Below are positions 31,577 through 39,740 of a stretch of DNA of 64,000 nt, piece by piece. The position numbers and the translations under genes are program-made. The stretch comes from Streptomyces sp. Ag109_O5-10 (GTDB taxonomy: Bacteria > Actinomycetota > Actinomycetes > Streptomycetales > Streptomycetaceae), in the NCBI RefSeq assembly GCF_900105755.1, contig NZ_FNTQ01000001.1:5828001-5892000 (forward strand). The letters are read 5' to 3'. How positions within the stretch are numbered: the first letter of the stretch is position 1; every line of letters begins with the position of its first letter. A model generated the notes under the pieces. That model was not told where the DNA came from. It saw nothing but the letters and a program-made list of their open reading frames with translations, and searched no databases.

Positions 31577-32104
31577 TCACATGTAGACGGAGGGATCGGC
31601 GTCGCCGAAGGGGCCGTCCAGGTCCATGTCGTAGCCCGTGAGGGGCGTGGTCGCGCCGACCGTATGGATGATGTCCAGCGCCAGCCCGGCCCGCTGGTGG
31701 TCGGTCCAGTCGCCGTTGTCCAGCACTTCGACCATATCCGGGATGGGCGCGGACGACTGGTCACCCCCGAGGATGAGACGGTGGGTCCTTGGCGCCGGCC
31801 GGCCGTCCGCGCAGAGGAGCAGAGCGGCGGCCGACATCCGGAGCTGCCACTCCTCGAACGCCCTGACAGCGGCAGCGGATTCGACCGGCAGACTGTGCAG
31901 GACGACGCGGTCCACGGTGAGACTGCCACCGCGACGCAACTGGGCCTTCATGACAGCTTGGTCGATCTCGTTGCGTATGCCGAGGAGGCCGGGCCGGAGC
32001 CACGCCAGATCGCACTGCACGATGACGGCGGCCGTCACCGCGTCCGATTCCAGCGCGGCGATGCGCTCACGCCAGACGGCTATGTCCACATCCGGATCCG
32101 TCAT
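31577..32104 (-). CDS. Hypothetical protein in the deaminase operon
   Basis: This 175-aa protein has no recognised family. It is soluble, with a DIAVWRERIAALESDAV start and repeated short hydrophobic strands; residues 70-80 and 100-115 (ILGGDQSSAPIPDMVEVLD) give no active-site pattern I know. Its ATG at 32104 overlaps the stop of the upstream membrane-protein gene (ATGA), so translation is coupled. The operon order membrane protein, this gene, deaminase suggests a joint job, perhaps as a regulator or linker. Confidence 0.8.
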   Translation of the reverse strand: MTDPDVDIAVWRERIAALESDAVTAAVIVQCDLAWLRPGLLGIRNEIDQAVMKAQLRRGGSLTVDRVVLHSLPVESAAAVRAFEEWQLRMSAAALLLCADGRPAPRTHRLILGGDQSSAPIPDMVEVLDNGDWTDHQRAGLALDIIHTVGATTPLTGYDMDLDGPFGDADPSVYM

Positions 32105-33825
32105 GCCCCCTCCCTGGTGTGAGACCCGACCAGCGTCAGGATTTTCAGGCCTACGACGATGGCCTCGACCGGGTCCGTCTGCGCGACCTCGGCCGCACCG
32201 GGCAGGACGCGGGCGGCCAGACCAGCAGTGATTCTCAGGCTGACAGAGGGCAGCGCGGTGAGGAAGTCACGCAGTTCCGTGTCGTCACCGCCGGGCGCCA
32301 GCGGAGCCAGCCGGCACGCGACGGCCAGGATCACGGCGGCGGGCCGGAGCTGCGGCTCCACATGCGGGGCGGACACCCGATAGGTACGGCCGACCCGCCC
32401 ATGGTGCACGCGTTCACTCGCCGACCCGGTCGCAGCCGTACGGGAGATGAGCCCGAGCAGGGCCGTACGTGCCTCCTCGGCCGTACCGAAGTAACGGTGA
32501 GTCGCGAACGTCCGCAGATACGCACCCAGCAGCTGATGATCCGGGGTGAACTCGGGCCGCACGAGCTCCGGAGGGTGGAGAACACGGCAGTCCCGCAGGG
32601 TGGCGAGCGCGGTCACCGAGGTCAGGGCCCAGAAGTGGTCGTACTCCTCGACACTCGCGAAGGCAGCACGCGCCGCGTCCGCCGCCGACGTCGCCACGGC
32701 GTCCTCACCCCCGAACAGCGCCCGCCGCAGCTGCGTGAGAATCGACGCGCCGTCCCAGTAGTTCCCCATGAACTTCGTGCCGGTGAGGATCTCGTACACC
32801 CCGTACAGGGCCCCGGCCTGATGCGCGCCATGGAACTCGGCGAAGTCCGCGCTCCACAGAAGCACTTGGTGCGGCCGAGGAAGCAGGGTGCCGATCTCGT
32901 CCGGCCCGCTCGCCGACTTCGGGTCCGGGTCCACGCACCGCAGGATCCTCGACCGGGCGTCCGTGCTCAGCGCGACCAGCTCACGGGCGGACCGGTTAGA
33001 GGCGACGCCCCGGACCGACATCAGCAGCGCGGTGTTGGCCAGCCAGGCCAGGTAGCGGCTGAGCGCGCCGAGTGGCGGGGCCGGATCGGGCAGTCTCCGG
33101 CACAGCCGGACGACGGAATCGACCAGGGTGTCGGCACAGGCGGTCACCTGGATCGGATCGGCCCCGCTGACGAGGGCGGCGCGGGCGAGTCGGTGCAGGA
33201 CGTCGATATGAAGCGTGATCGCACGCTCGGCCGCCACCACACTCACCTCGGCATCGGCCAACTGGTCCACGAGATTCCGCACAGCCGTCGGATCGTTGCT
33301 GGTCACGGCTTGGCTGATGGCGCTGAGGTAGGCATTGACTACGGAACCGTTCTCGAAGTCACCGGCCGACGCACCGCCTCCGGCGCCGGCCTGCCCGAGC
33401 TCCCCGGCGAGCGTCCGGCACAACAGCCGGTTACGCCCGCCGACGCTGGCCAGACCGAAGAGCTGTATGAACGAGAAGATCCCGAAGATGTTGGCCAACA
33501 GGAACAGCAACGCGCCGTAGGTCGCGCTCATCCCGTTGCCGCCGAGCAGGCCACAACCGGTGAAGAGAGCGGCGAACCAGCCGATGAGCACCCACTCCCG
33601 GAAGGCGATGTGGCTGTCTATCGCCTGTAAGGAGGGCCAGGAACTGGCCGCCGAGAAGGTGAGCGCGAAGATCACGGCCTCGCCGGTCAGCAGCGTGGCG
33701 AAGAACGCGATGCTGAACTGGGTGGCGGCCACGACGTCATCGGCGCTGCGCGGATACAGGACCGCCACGACGGCGAGTACGACAGCACACACGCACAACA
33801 CGACTTGCCGACGCCTCTGCACCAC
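32101..33825 (-). CDS. Membrane protein with large cytoplasmic domain, unknown family
   Basis: This 574-aa protein has an arginine-rich start, then four hydrophobic segments within the first 135 residues (VVLCVCAVVLAVVAVLYP, FSIAFFATLLTGEAVIFAL, WVLIGWFAALFTGCGLLGG, ALLFLLANIFGIFSFIQLF), followed by about 430 residues of helical, soluble sequence. No known domain is evident. It is the first gene of an operon with an unknown protein and a nucleoside deaminase. Membrane anchor plus an enzymatic partner is a layout seen in abortive-infection systems, but a defense role is only inference. Confidence 0.82.
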   Translation of the reverse strand: MVQRRRQVVLCVCAVVLAVVAVLYPRSADDVVAATQFSIAFFATLLTGEAVIFALTFSAASSWPSLQAIDSHIAFREWVLIGWFAALFTGCGLLGGNGMSATYGALLFLLANIFGIFSFIQLFGLASVGGRNRLLCRTLAGELGQAGAGGGASAGDFENGSVVNAYLSAISQAVTSNDPTAVRNLVDQLADAEVSVVAAERAITLHIDVLHRLARAALVSGADPIQVTACADTLVDSVVRLCRRLPDPAPPLGALSRYLAWLANTALLMSVRGVASNRSARELVALSTDARSRILRCVDPDPKSASGPDEIGTLLPRPHQVLLWSADFAEFHGAHQAGALYGVYEILTGTKFMGNYWDGASILTQLRRALFGGEDAVATSAADAARAAFASVEEYDHFWALTSVTALATLRDCRVLHPPELVRPEFTPDHQLLGAYLRTFATHRYFGTAEEARTALLGLISRTAATGSASERVHHGRVGRTYRVSAPHVEPQLRPAAVILAVACRLAPLAPGGDDTELRDFLTALPSVSLRITAGLAARVLPGAAEVAQTDPVEAIVVGLKILTLVGSHTREGA

Positions 33826-33934
33826 AGCCCGCTCGCTCCCCCTGCGCCTCAGCCGACATGGTTAACTCTGGCATTTGTGAGGGGAGTTGCCAACGAGGCC
33901 TAAAGCCCGTGGCCGGGCTGGACCCGCCAGCCGG

Positions 33935-34135
33935 TCATGTCGCGATGTCGGCCACGAACCTGTTCCACGTCTCAGCCGCGATACTCAGGTGAGGACCGGC
34001 TGGTCGCTTGGAATCGCGTATGAGAACCTCTGCCCGGCCAAATGCTGCCTCAAGACACTCTGTGGCGTTCCCCCCGCTATATGACGATTTAAACCATCTG
34101 GTTCCTTCGGTAACTCCACTGACGACGGGGGGCAT
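33935..34135 (-). CDS. DUF397 protein
   Basis: This 66-aa protein has the DUF397 signature: RWFKSSYSGGNATECLEAAF, then VLIRDSKRPAGPHLSI and WNRFVADI. Such small proteins are usually encoded beside an Scr1-type XRE regulator and work with it as antagonists or co-factors. Here the ATG immediately follows the TGA stop of that regulator (34136), with CAGGAG as ribosome site inside the regulator's end. Confidence 0.95.
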   Translation of the reverse strand: MPPVVSGVTEGTRWFKSSYSGGNATECLEAAFGRAEVLIRDSKRPAGPHLSIAAETWNRFVADIAT

Positions 34136-34984
34136 TCACAACTCCTGGCAGATGCTTTGGATCATGGATGAGGAAGCTTCCATGTCCAACGCTTGGGCGC
34201 GAAGGTACTCGAACGCAAGTCTGTACCGGTCAAGTTCCTCGTCCTTCTCAAGGAAGAGTGAGCCTGTGTGGAAGTCCACGTACACCACGTCGAGGGCCGG
34301 CTCGGTACCGCCGATGATGACGAAGCTGCCCAGAGCGGCGGCGTGGGCGCCCTTGGAGAAGGGCAGCACTTGGAGCGTGATGTGGGGCGACTCGTTCGCT
34401 TCGAGGAGCCGGATGAGCTGTTCCTTCATGATCTGTGGTGACCCGACGACCCGGCGGATCACGGACTCGTCGAGAATCGCCCAGAGCCGCAACGGCCTGG
34501 GCGCGCGGTTAAGGATCCCCTGCCGTTTCATGCGGATGTCGACCAACCGCTCGATTTCCCTTGATTCCAGGGGGATCTCGTTGGCCCGCTGCAGCGCGGT
34601 GCTGTAGGCGCGCGTCTGCAGAAGGCCGGGGACATAGACGCAGGAGAAGTGGCTCTCGCTCACCGCTTCGTCCTCAAGGGTGAGCAGCAGGTTCATGCTC
34701 TCCGGGATGGAGTCGGCGAAGGAACTCCACCAGCCCTGCTGCTTGGCGTCTTTCGCCAGCCCGACAACCGCCTGTCGCTCGGCCTCGGTTGCGTCGTACT
34801 CCCGGCACAGGGCATCGACGACGATCCACTTAACAGGCCCCGCCTGTGTCTCGTACCGGCTGACTGTGGCCTTGGAGACACCGACGAGCCCTCCCGCCTC
34901 CTCAAGCGTCAGGCCTTTGCGGGCACGCAACTTGCGCATCATCGCACCCAGTTGGCGGCGGCGAGTGGTGGTCCGCTCAGCCAT
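34136..34984 (-). CDS. XRE-family regulator with Scr1 (DUF5753) domain, WhiJ-like
   Basis: This 282-aa protein has an N-terminal helix-turn-helix (LRARKGLTLEEAGGLVGVSK, then ATVSRYETQAGPVKW) and a C-terminal DUF5753 domain (LLTLEDEAVSESHFSCVYVP, GLLQTRAYSTALQ, then RLWAILDESVIRRVVGSPQI). ATG at 34984 follows AGAGGAG, better than the ATG at 35011. With the DUF397 gene behind it and a divergent ATPase ahead, it repeats the WhiJ-type cluster arrangement that controls development and secondary metabolism in Streptomyces. The target is unknown. Confidence 0.93.
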   Translation of the reverse strand: MAERTTTRRRQLGAMMRKLRARKGLTLEEAGGLVGVSKATVSRYETQAGPVKWIVVDALCREYDATEAERQAVVGLAKDAKQQGWWSSFADSIPESMNLLLTLEDEAVSESHFSCVYVPGLLQTRAYSTALQRANEIPLESREIERLVDIRMKRQGILNRAPRPLRLWAILDESVIRRVVGSPQIMKEQLIRLLEANESPHITLQVLPFSKGAHAAALGSFVIIGGTEPALDVVYVDFHTGSLFLEKDEELDRYRLAFEYLRAQALDMEASSSMIQSICQEL

Positions 34985-35094
34985 ACGACTCCTCTGCTTA
35001 CGCCCGGGCATGGCCCGGTGATCGTCCTCAGGCTAGGCAGCGGGCGAACTGGCTGACCACCAGATTCACTCGATGGATTCTCGTGAGAAGTTAC

Positions 35095-35114
35095 ACAGAG
35101 AGATTTCTCTCTGT
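35095..35114. promoter_or_regulatory. 20-bp palindrome between the XRE regulator and the ATPase
   Basis: ACAGAGAGATTTCTCTCTGT is symmetrical at 9 of 10 positions per arm. It lies in the 215-bp divergent intergenic region, and is a good candidate for the operator of the XRE regulator. Confidence 0.72.
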
Positions 35115-35199
35115 CATCCTCTCTTACGGGTCGCTACGCGCTGAAGTCGTACGGATACGGCGGGCGCAGCATGCGCGTGGCTGTGAAGGAGAAGCTGAC

Positions 35200-35826
35200 A
35201 TGTCTGGTTGCGAGATCCCCGAGCCCCGACTCCGCTGTGTCCTGCCGTTCGAGGCGGCGCCGCCGGAAGTGCGCCTGCTTCGGAAAGCGGTGGTCGGTCA
35301 GCTAGGGCGATGGGGCTTGCTCGCTGCCGCCGACGAGGCCGCGCTACTGGTGACGGAGTTGGCGACGAACGTTCTCAAACACGTCGGTGAAGGCGCGTCG
35401 GCGACCTTGATCCTCGAATGGAGAGGTGGGCGACTGCGGGTGGAGGTCCACGACAAGAGTCGTACCATCCCGGCGCTAAGGTCGGCTGGGTGTGACGAGG
35501 AATGCGGCCGGGGCTTGCATCTCATCGCGGCGTGCGCGCTGGACTGGGGTGCCGTCCTGACCGCAGCCGGCAAGGCGGTCTGGTGCGAGATTCCGCTCAG
35601 CGCAGGGAAGGGCTCTCGCCGCGTCGAACGAGCGGCCGAGGCTCTGGAGGGTTACCGGGCCGGTTGCCGTGGCCGACACGGAAAGATGACGGAGGCAGGC
35701 ATCGAGGAGTCGGTGATCGAACTTATTGCCGACCTGCTCCACTGGTCCGTCGCCCGCGGTCATGACCCAGATGACGTTCTGGACTTGGCCCAGATGCACT
35801 ACGAGGCCGAAGCGGATGCGGCCTGA
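35200..35826 (+). CDS. ATP-binding (HATPase, RsbW-like) protein
   Basis: This 208-aa protein has an N-terminal serine-kinase/anti-sigma-type ATPase domain: DEAALLVTELATNVLKHVGE is the N box, and CGRGLHLIAACALDWG is the G-box region. The remaining 70 residues are helical. Such small ATPases accompany the WhiJ-like XRE/DUF397 genes in Streptomyces. ATG at 35200 follows AAGGAG, whereas the upstream start at 35083 lies in the operator region. It probably acts as a protein-protein switch rather than a classical kinase. Confidence 0.92.
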   Translation: MSGCEIPEPRLRCVLPFEAAPPEVRLLRKAVVGQLGRWGLLAAADEAALLVTELATNVLKHVGEGASATLILEWRGGRLRVEVHDKSRTIPALRSAGCDEECGRGLHLIAACALDWGAVLTAAGKAVWCEIPLSAGKGSRRVERAAEALEGYRAGCRGRHGKMTEAGIEESVIELIADLLHWSVARGHDPDDVLDLAQMHYEAEADAA

Positions 35827-35834
35827 TGGATGTC

Positions 35835-36557
35835 TCACTGCCCAAGCTTCTGCATCTGCTCGCGAATGGCGTCAGGTGTGCGCCAGGATTCTCTGCGGAA
35901 ACTCTTGTGGCACATGCGGTGGCAGTTGGCGCACAGAAGGGCAAGATCCAGGAGCCGGGTCTCTGTCACCCCCGATACGTGGAGAGGCAGGCTGTGGTGG
36001 ACCTCGATGTAGCCGTCCCCCAGCTCGCCGTAGGCAGCAGTGAAGTCGAACGAGCACACCTCGCACCGCAGAGGGAGGCCCTCTTCCAGGACCGCCTGGA
36101 TCTTCCGGTCGCGCAGGGGCTTGCTCCGCTCGCGGTAGAGGGCCCAGCGTCTGAGCAGCTGTCCTTCGCGTGCCAAATCGGTCTCGCCCTCCTGGGCGGG
36201 TATGCCGACGATCTCGGCGGATGCAACGCCAGCGTGCAGAGCCTTGGCGGCGGCGAGCATCTCGGCGGGACGCTCTGTGAAGTCGGCCACTACCTCACGG
36301 GTCAGCTGGCCGCCCTTCATGGCGACCCCGTGATACCCGGCACGGGCTGTCACGATGTTGCCGGCCTTGAGGCTGACGCTGCCAGGGGAGCGGAACCTCG
36401 GATCTGCCGCCGCGCCATCGTGCAACGGAAGCTTCCTGAGGATCTGGGACAGGTTCTGCACCCGCTTGTCGGCTGGCCCCAGCTCACGCCAGCGGTTTTC
36501 GACAACGAGCGCTCAAGCCAGCAACAGCTCGTCACGCGTCCAGTTGATTTTTGCCAC
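35835..36557 (-). pseudogene. McrA-like HNH endonuclease with an in-frame TGA at codon 15
   Basis: The C-terminal half is an HNH nuclease: CEVCSFDF, YIEVHHSLPLHVSG and LLCANCHRMCH. The frame continues upstream through WRELGPADKRVQNLSQILRK to INWTRDELLLA, a family-typical N-terminus that starts at GTG 36557, but a TGA at 36515-36513 (codon 15) interrupts it where related proteins typically have Cys. Translation could restart at GTG 36461 and give a 208-aa protein lacking about 32 residues. It may be a decayed type IV (modification-dependent) restriction gene. It lies divergent from the C5 methyltransferase, so loss of a methyl-targeting nuclease would avoid self-damage. No selenocysteine insertion signal was seen. 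Confidence 0.78.
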
Positions 36558-36731
36558 AGCAGTATCGTACGAGTATTCGAAATCGCCATGCGGTTGGTGA
36601 CGAAGGTGAGGCAGAGGATGCCGCACACTGGTGTGTGCCGCCGTGTCGAGTCGCAATGTCAGTGGGTCATGTCACCCTCTGTGATGGCTGCCGTATGAGG
36701 CGTCACTGGAATTCGTGCAAGAGGAGGGGCC

Positions 36732-37862
36732 ATGACGGGCACTGACCAGGACTACACGTCGATCGAGATCTGCGCCGGTGCTGGCGGACAGGCGATCGGA
36801 CTGCACCTGGCGGGTTTCAGACACCTCGCCCTTGTGGAGATCGACAGGTACGCGGCGGCGACCCTGCGCGAAAACATCGAGGTGCACCCGAAGTGGGACT
36901 GGGAGCGCGCCAACTGTGACGTGCTCTGCCAAGACGTGGTGGAGTTCGACCCCGCGCGTGACTTGGTGAAGAGTGCCGGTCTCTACAAGCGGGGTGAGGT
37001 TGACCTTCTTGCCGGGGGTGTGCCCTGCCCGCCTTTCTCTCACGCTGGCAAGCAGCTCGGCGAGGACGATGAGCGTGATCTCTTCCCGCGCATCCTGGAG
37101 CTGGCCGAACTCATCCGTCCTCGCGCGGTGATGATCGAGAACGTCCGCGGACTCATGGACCCCAAGTTCCACGACTACAGGTCGCGCATCCAGGCCAGCC
37201 TTGAGGAGATGGAGGCTGACGAGGACGGGAGGCCGGGCTACGAGGTCGTGGGGTGGGACGTTTACGAGGCGGCGGAGTTCGGTGTTCCGCAGCTTCGGCC
37301 GCGCTCCATCCTCGTCGCTTTCCGGAAAGACGTGCTGAAGGATCTGAAGTACGAAGCTCCTGCGCCCAGTGCCGAGACGGTAACGGTCTATAAGGCACTA
37401 AAAGATACGATGCAAGAGCGCATTGCACCGTTTTTGACGGGGGCTAAAGCTGTCCAAGCGCAGAAGGTCTTCGACGATTGGGCAGTCGGCGCTAAAAAGG
37501 GCGTAGCCCCGACGCTCGTGGGCGGCTCCAAGAAGCACGGTGGCGCTGACCTCGGTCCCAGCCGAGCTAAGAAGGCGTGGGCAAATCTGGGCGTCTCAGG
37601 CATGGGTGTGGCCAACGCGCCTGTAGACGGCAAGCCGACCGGCACCGAGGACCGCGATCTGTTTCGTGCCGGAGGGCCCATGCTCACAGTTCGCCAAGCC
37701 GCGATCATTCAGGGATTCCCGACGTACTGGGAATTCTCGGGCGGCAAGACAGCCCAGTACCGGCAGGTCGGGAACGCGTTTCCGCCGCCCGTCGCACAGG
37801 CCATCGGCCAATCGATCATGGAAGTGCTCAAGGCGGACCGCAAACGCGCCGCCAGCCAGTGA
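36732..37862 (+). CDS. DNA (cytosine-5) methyltransferase of a NaeI-type restriction system
   Basis: This 376-aa enzyme transfers methyl from S-adenosylmethionine to C5 of cytosine in a specific site. Motif I is ICAGAGGQAIGLHLAGF (residues 13-29), motif IV GGVPCPPFS with catalytic Cys99, motif VI ENVRGL (136), motif VIII QLRPR (187-191), and motif X GNAFPPPVAQAIG near the C-terminus. The target-recognition region lies between VIII and IX (about 205-325) and uses more AT-rich codons, including CTA. GAGGAGGGGCC precedes ATG 36732. It probably protects sites cut by the NaeI-like enzyme at 43552, most likely GCCGGC by analogy; the site is not proven. Confidence 0.94.
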   Translation: MTGTDQDYTSIEICAGAGGQAIGLHLAGFRHLALVEIDRYAAATLRENIEVHPKWDWERANCDVLCQDVVEFDPARDLVKSAGLYKRGEVDLLAGGVPCPPFSHAGKQLGEDDERDLFPRILELAELIRPRAVMIENVRGLMDPKFHDYRSRIQASLEEMEADEDGRPGYEVVGWDVYEAAEFGVPQLRPRSILVAFRKDVLKDLKYEAPAPSAETVTVYKALKDTMQERIAPFLTGAKAVQAQKVFDDWAVGAKKGVAPTLVGGSKKHGGADLGPSRAKKAWANLGVSGMGVANAPVDGKPTGTEDRDLFRAGGPMLTVRQAAIIQGFPTYWEFSGGKTAQYRQVGNAFPPPVAQAIGQSIMEVLKADRKRAASQ

Positions 37863-37870
37863 CTGAGGGC

Positions 37871-37911
37871 GGCTGAGCTGCGGCGCACATAAGCGGTATC
37901 GCAGCTCAGCC
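37871..37911. terminator. Bidirectional hairpin between methyltransferase and SNF2 gene
   Basis: GGCTGAGCTGCG (37871-37882) and CGCAGCTCAGCC (37900-37911) are perfect 12-bp arms. It fills the 54-bp gap between two convergent genes. Confidence 0.88.
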
Positions 37912-37916
37912 GTCCG

Positions 37917-39740
37917 TCAAGGCAGGCGGCTGTTCAAGTGCGCGAGCAGGGCATGGATGTCATCGGCGTCCATGCCCAAGCCCGTGGTCTCCTCCTCCTG
38001 GAGGTCGCCTAGTTGGCGAACCGCAGGGTCATCGAGCACGCTGCCCAGGAAGTGCAGCTTCTTTTCGAGGCGCACGGCCACGATCTCGTCGATCGTGCCC
38101 CGGGCCGCCAGTACGGTCACGCGGGTCTCGGTGCCTCTGGGCAGTCCTAGCCGGTGAATGCGGTCAAGGCTCTGGAGGAAGCGGCCGGCCATGAAGTCGC
38201 GGTCCACGTACACGGCGTCATGGCAAACCTGGTGAAGGCTGATCCCCTCGCCCAGGGTCGCGGGGTTGGAGATCAGGACCATGCAGGATGGGTCCTCACG
38301 GAAGCGGCTGAGCTCAGCTTCCCGGTCCTGGGTGGCTCCGTGGACGGAAGCGGGGGCGTACGGCGCCAGTAGCTCCTCCAGGGTTTTCTGGCTTCGAATG
38401 AACCCAGTCCAGACCAGTGTCTTGCGGTCGGCCCGTGCGTTCTTCGCGACAATGCGAACGGTTTCCTCGTATTTGGGCGACAGTTCATGCCGAGGGAGCC
38501 GCTGGAGCAGAGAGTGAAGTGAGTCGTCGTCGGAGACGTCAAGCGCGGGAAGTTGAAAGGCGAGCGCTTCATAGGGGGTGTCGCTCGGGGCCAGCAGGGC
38601 CGGGCTGATTGCGGCCATGAGCGTGCGCATGGCCGCCTTGCCGAGTGCGGCCAGGTCGCCTCGGCGTGCGGACGGATCCCCTTTGAGCGCGTCGTACAAC
38701 TCGCGGTGCAATGGCGGAAGATCGACATAGCGGACTGTGGGTTCGAAGGGAGGGAGACCCAACTCCTTCTTCGTCGTCCGAGTGAACAGCGGGCGCAGGG
38801 CTTGGCTGGCGTAAGCGAGATCCCCGCCGCTGACCGCTTCGACGACGAGTTGCTTGCCGCGCCCTGGCCAGACGAACGAGAGAAGGCTCTCCAGATCCCG
38901 GGCACCGTTTGGAGCTGGTGTCCCGGTGAGGATGAGGCGCCGCCGGGCCAGCGGCCCTAGCGACAGACAGGCGGAGCCGTAGGTGCCGCGCGCCCCGAGT
39001 TTCATGCGGTGCGCCTCATCAAGCACGAACATCGCCGGGGCCGTACGCAGCCACTCTGACAGGTGGCTGACAGAGCCAGCCAGCCGTTCGTAGTTGACCA
39101 GAACGACATCAGCTCGTGGATCGGGGAATCCACTGTCCATGACTGATGTGAGCAAGGGCTCCTTGAAGCAGGCGTCTCCTTCGAACTGCCAGGCTTCGTA
39201 GGCCGACTTGGGGCATACGACGAGCAGGCGCCGGACTTCTCCCCGCTCGCGCAGGGCACTGAAAACCGCCAGTGCCGTCCGGGTCTTGCCGGCACCGGGA
39301 ACGCTGAAATTCGCGCCGTGTCCCAGTGACAGCAGCTCCGCGATCTCCCTCAGCTGGAACGCAGTGAGGTCTGCTTGCCACCCTGCGCCCAGCAGTGCGT
39401 GCACGCTGTCGGGCGCGAGCGGTACCTCATCAGAAATAACAGCTGGGGAGCTGAGCCGGGTCTGCACAGTCTCGGCGTCATCAAGGACACCTGTGACCAG
39501 GCTTGCCAGCTCAGGCTCCCACTCGACATCGGAGTGGGGCCAGCTGGCCAGCTCGCCGATGGAGAACAGAAAGCTGTCCAGATCGGCATCGGAGGTCAGC
39601 GGCCCGCGCTGGCCACCCGGAGTCACCCGGGTGGCCAGCATCCCGAAGTCCCTTTCCAGACCGGGCCGGGCACGGAGCACTGCCCGCGTCCTGGTGATGT
39701 CGAAGGCAATTCGAAGAGACGGGAGGTCAGAGTGCGTCAT
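37917..39740 (-). CDS. SNF2-like DEAH helicase/translocase
   Basis: This 607-aa ATPase has SNF2-type helicase motifs: a Q-like AFQLREIAELLSLGHGAN, Walker A VPGAGKT (147-153), DEAH at 241-244, LTGTP at 271, and in the second lobe VLISNPATLGEGISLHQVCH and QSLDRIHRLG (motif VI). The first 120 residues are a unique N-terminal region. It overlaps the ParB-like gene by 4 bp (ATGA) and is last in its operon. SNF2 ATPases in phage-defense operons translocate on DNA and move nucleases or methylases along it. A nuclease domain is absent from this polypeptide. Confidence 0.92.
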   Translation of the reverse strand: MTHSDLPSLRIAFDITRTRAVLRARPGLERDFGMLATRVTPGGQRGPLTSDADLDSFLFSIGELASWPHSDVEWEPELASLVTGVLDDAETVQTRLSSPAVISDEVPLAPDSVHALLGAGWQADLTAFQLREIAELLSLGHGANFSVPGAGKTRTALAVFSALRERGEVRRLLVVCPKSAYEAWQFEGDACFKEPLLTSVMDSGFPDPRADVVLVNYERLAGSVSHLSEWLRTAPAMFVLDEAHRMKLGARGTYGSACLSLGPLARRRLILTGTPAPNGARDLESLLSFVWPGRGKQLVVEAVSGGDLAYASQALRPLFTRTTKKELGLPPFEPTVRYVDLPPLHRELYDALKGDPSARRGDLAALGKAAMRTLMAAISPALLAPSDTPYEALAFQLPALDVSDDDSLHSLLQRLPRHELSPKYEETVRIVAKNARADRKTLVWTGFIRSQKTLEELLAPYAPASVHGATQDREAELSRFREDPSCMVLISNPATLGEGISLHQVCHDAVYVDRDFMAGRFLQSLDRIHRLGLPRGTETRVTVLAARGTIDEIVAVRLEKKLHFLGSVLDDPAVRQLGDLQEEETTGLGMDADDIHALLAHLNSRLP

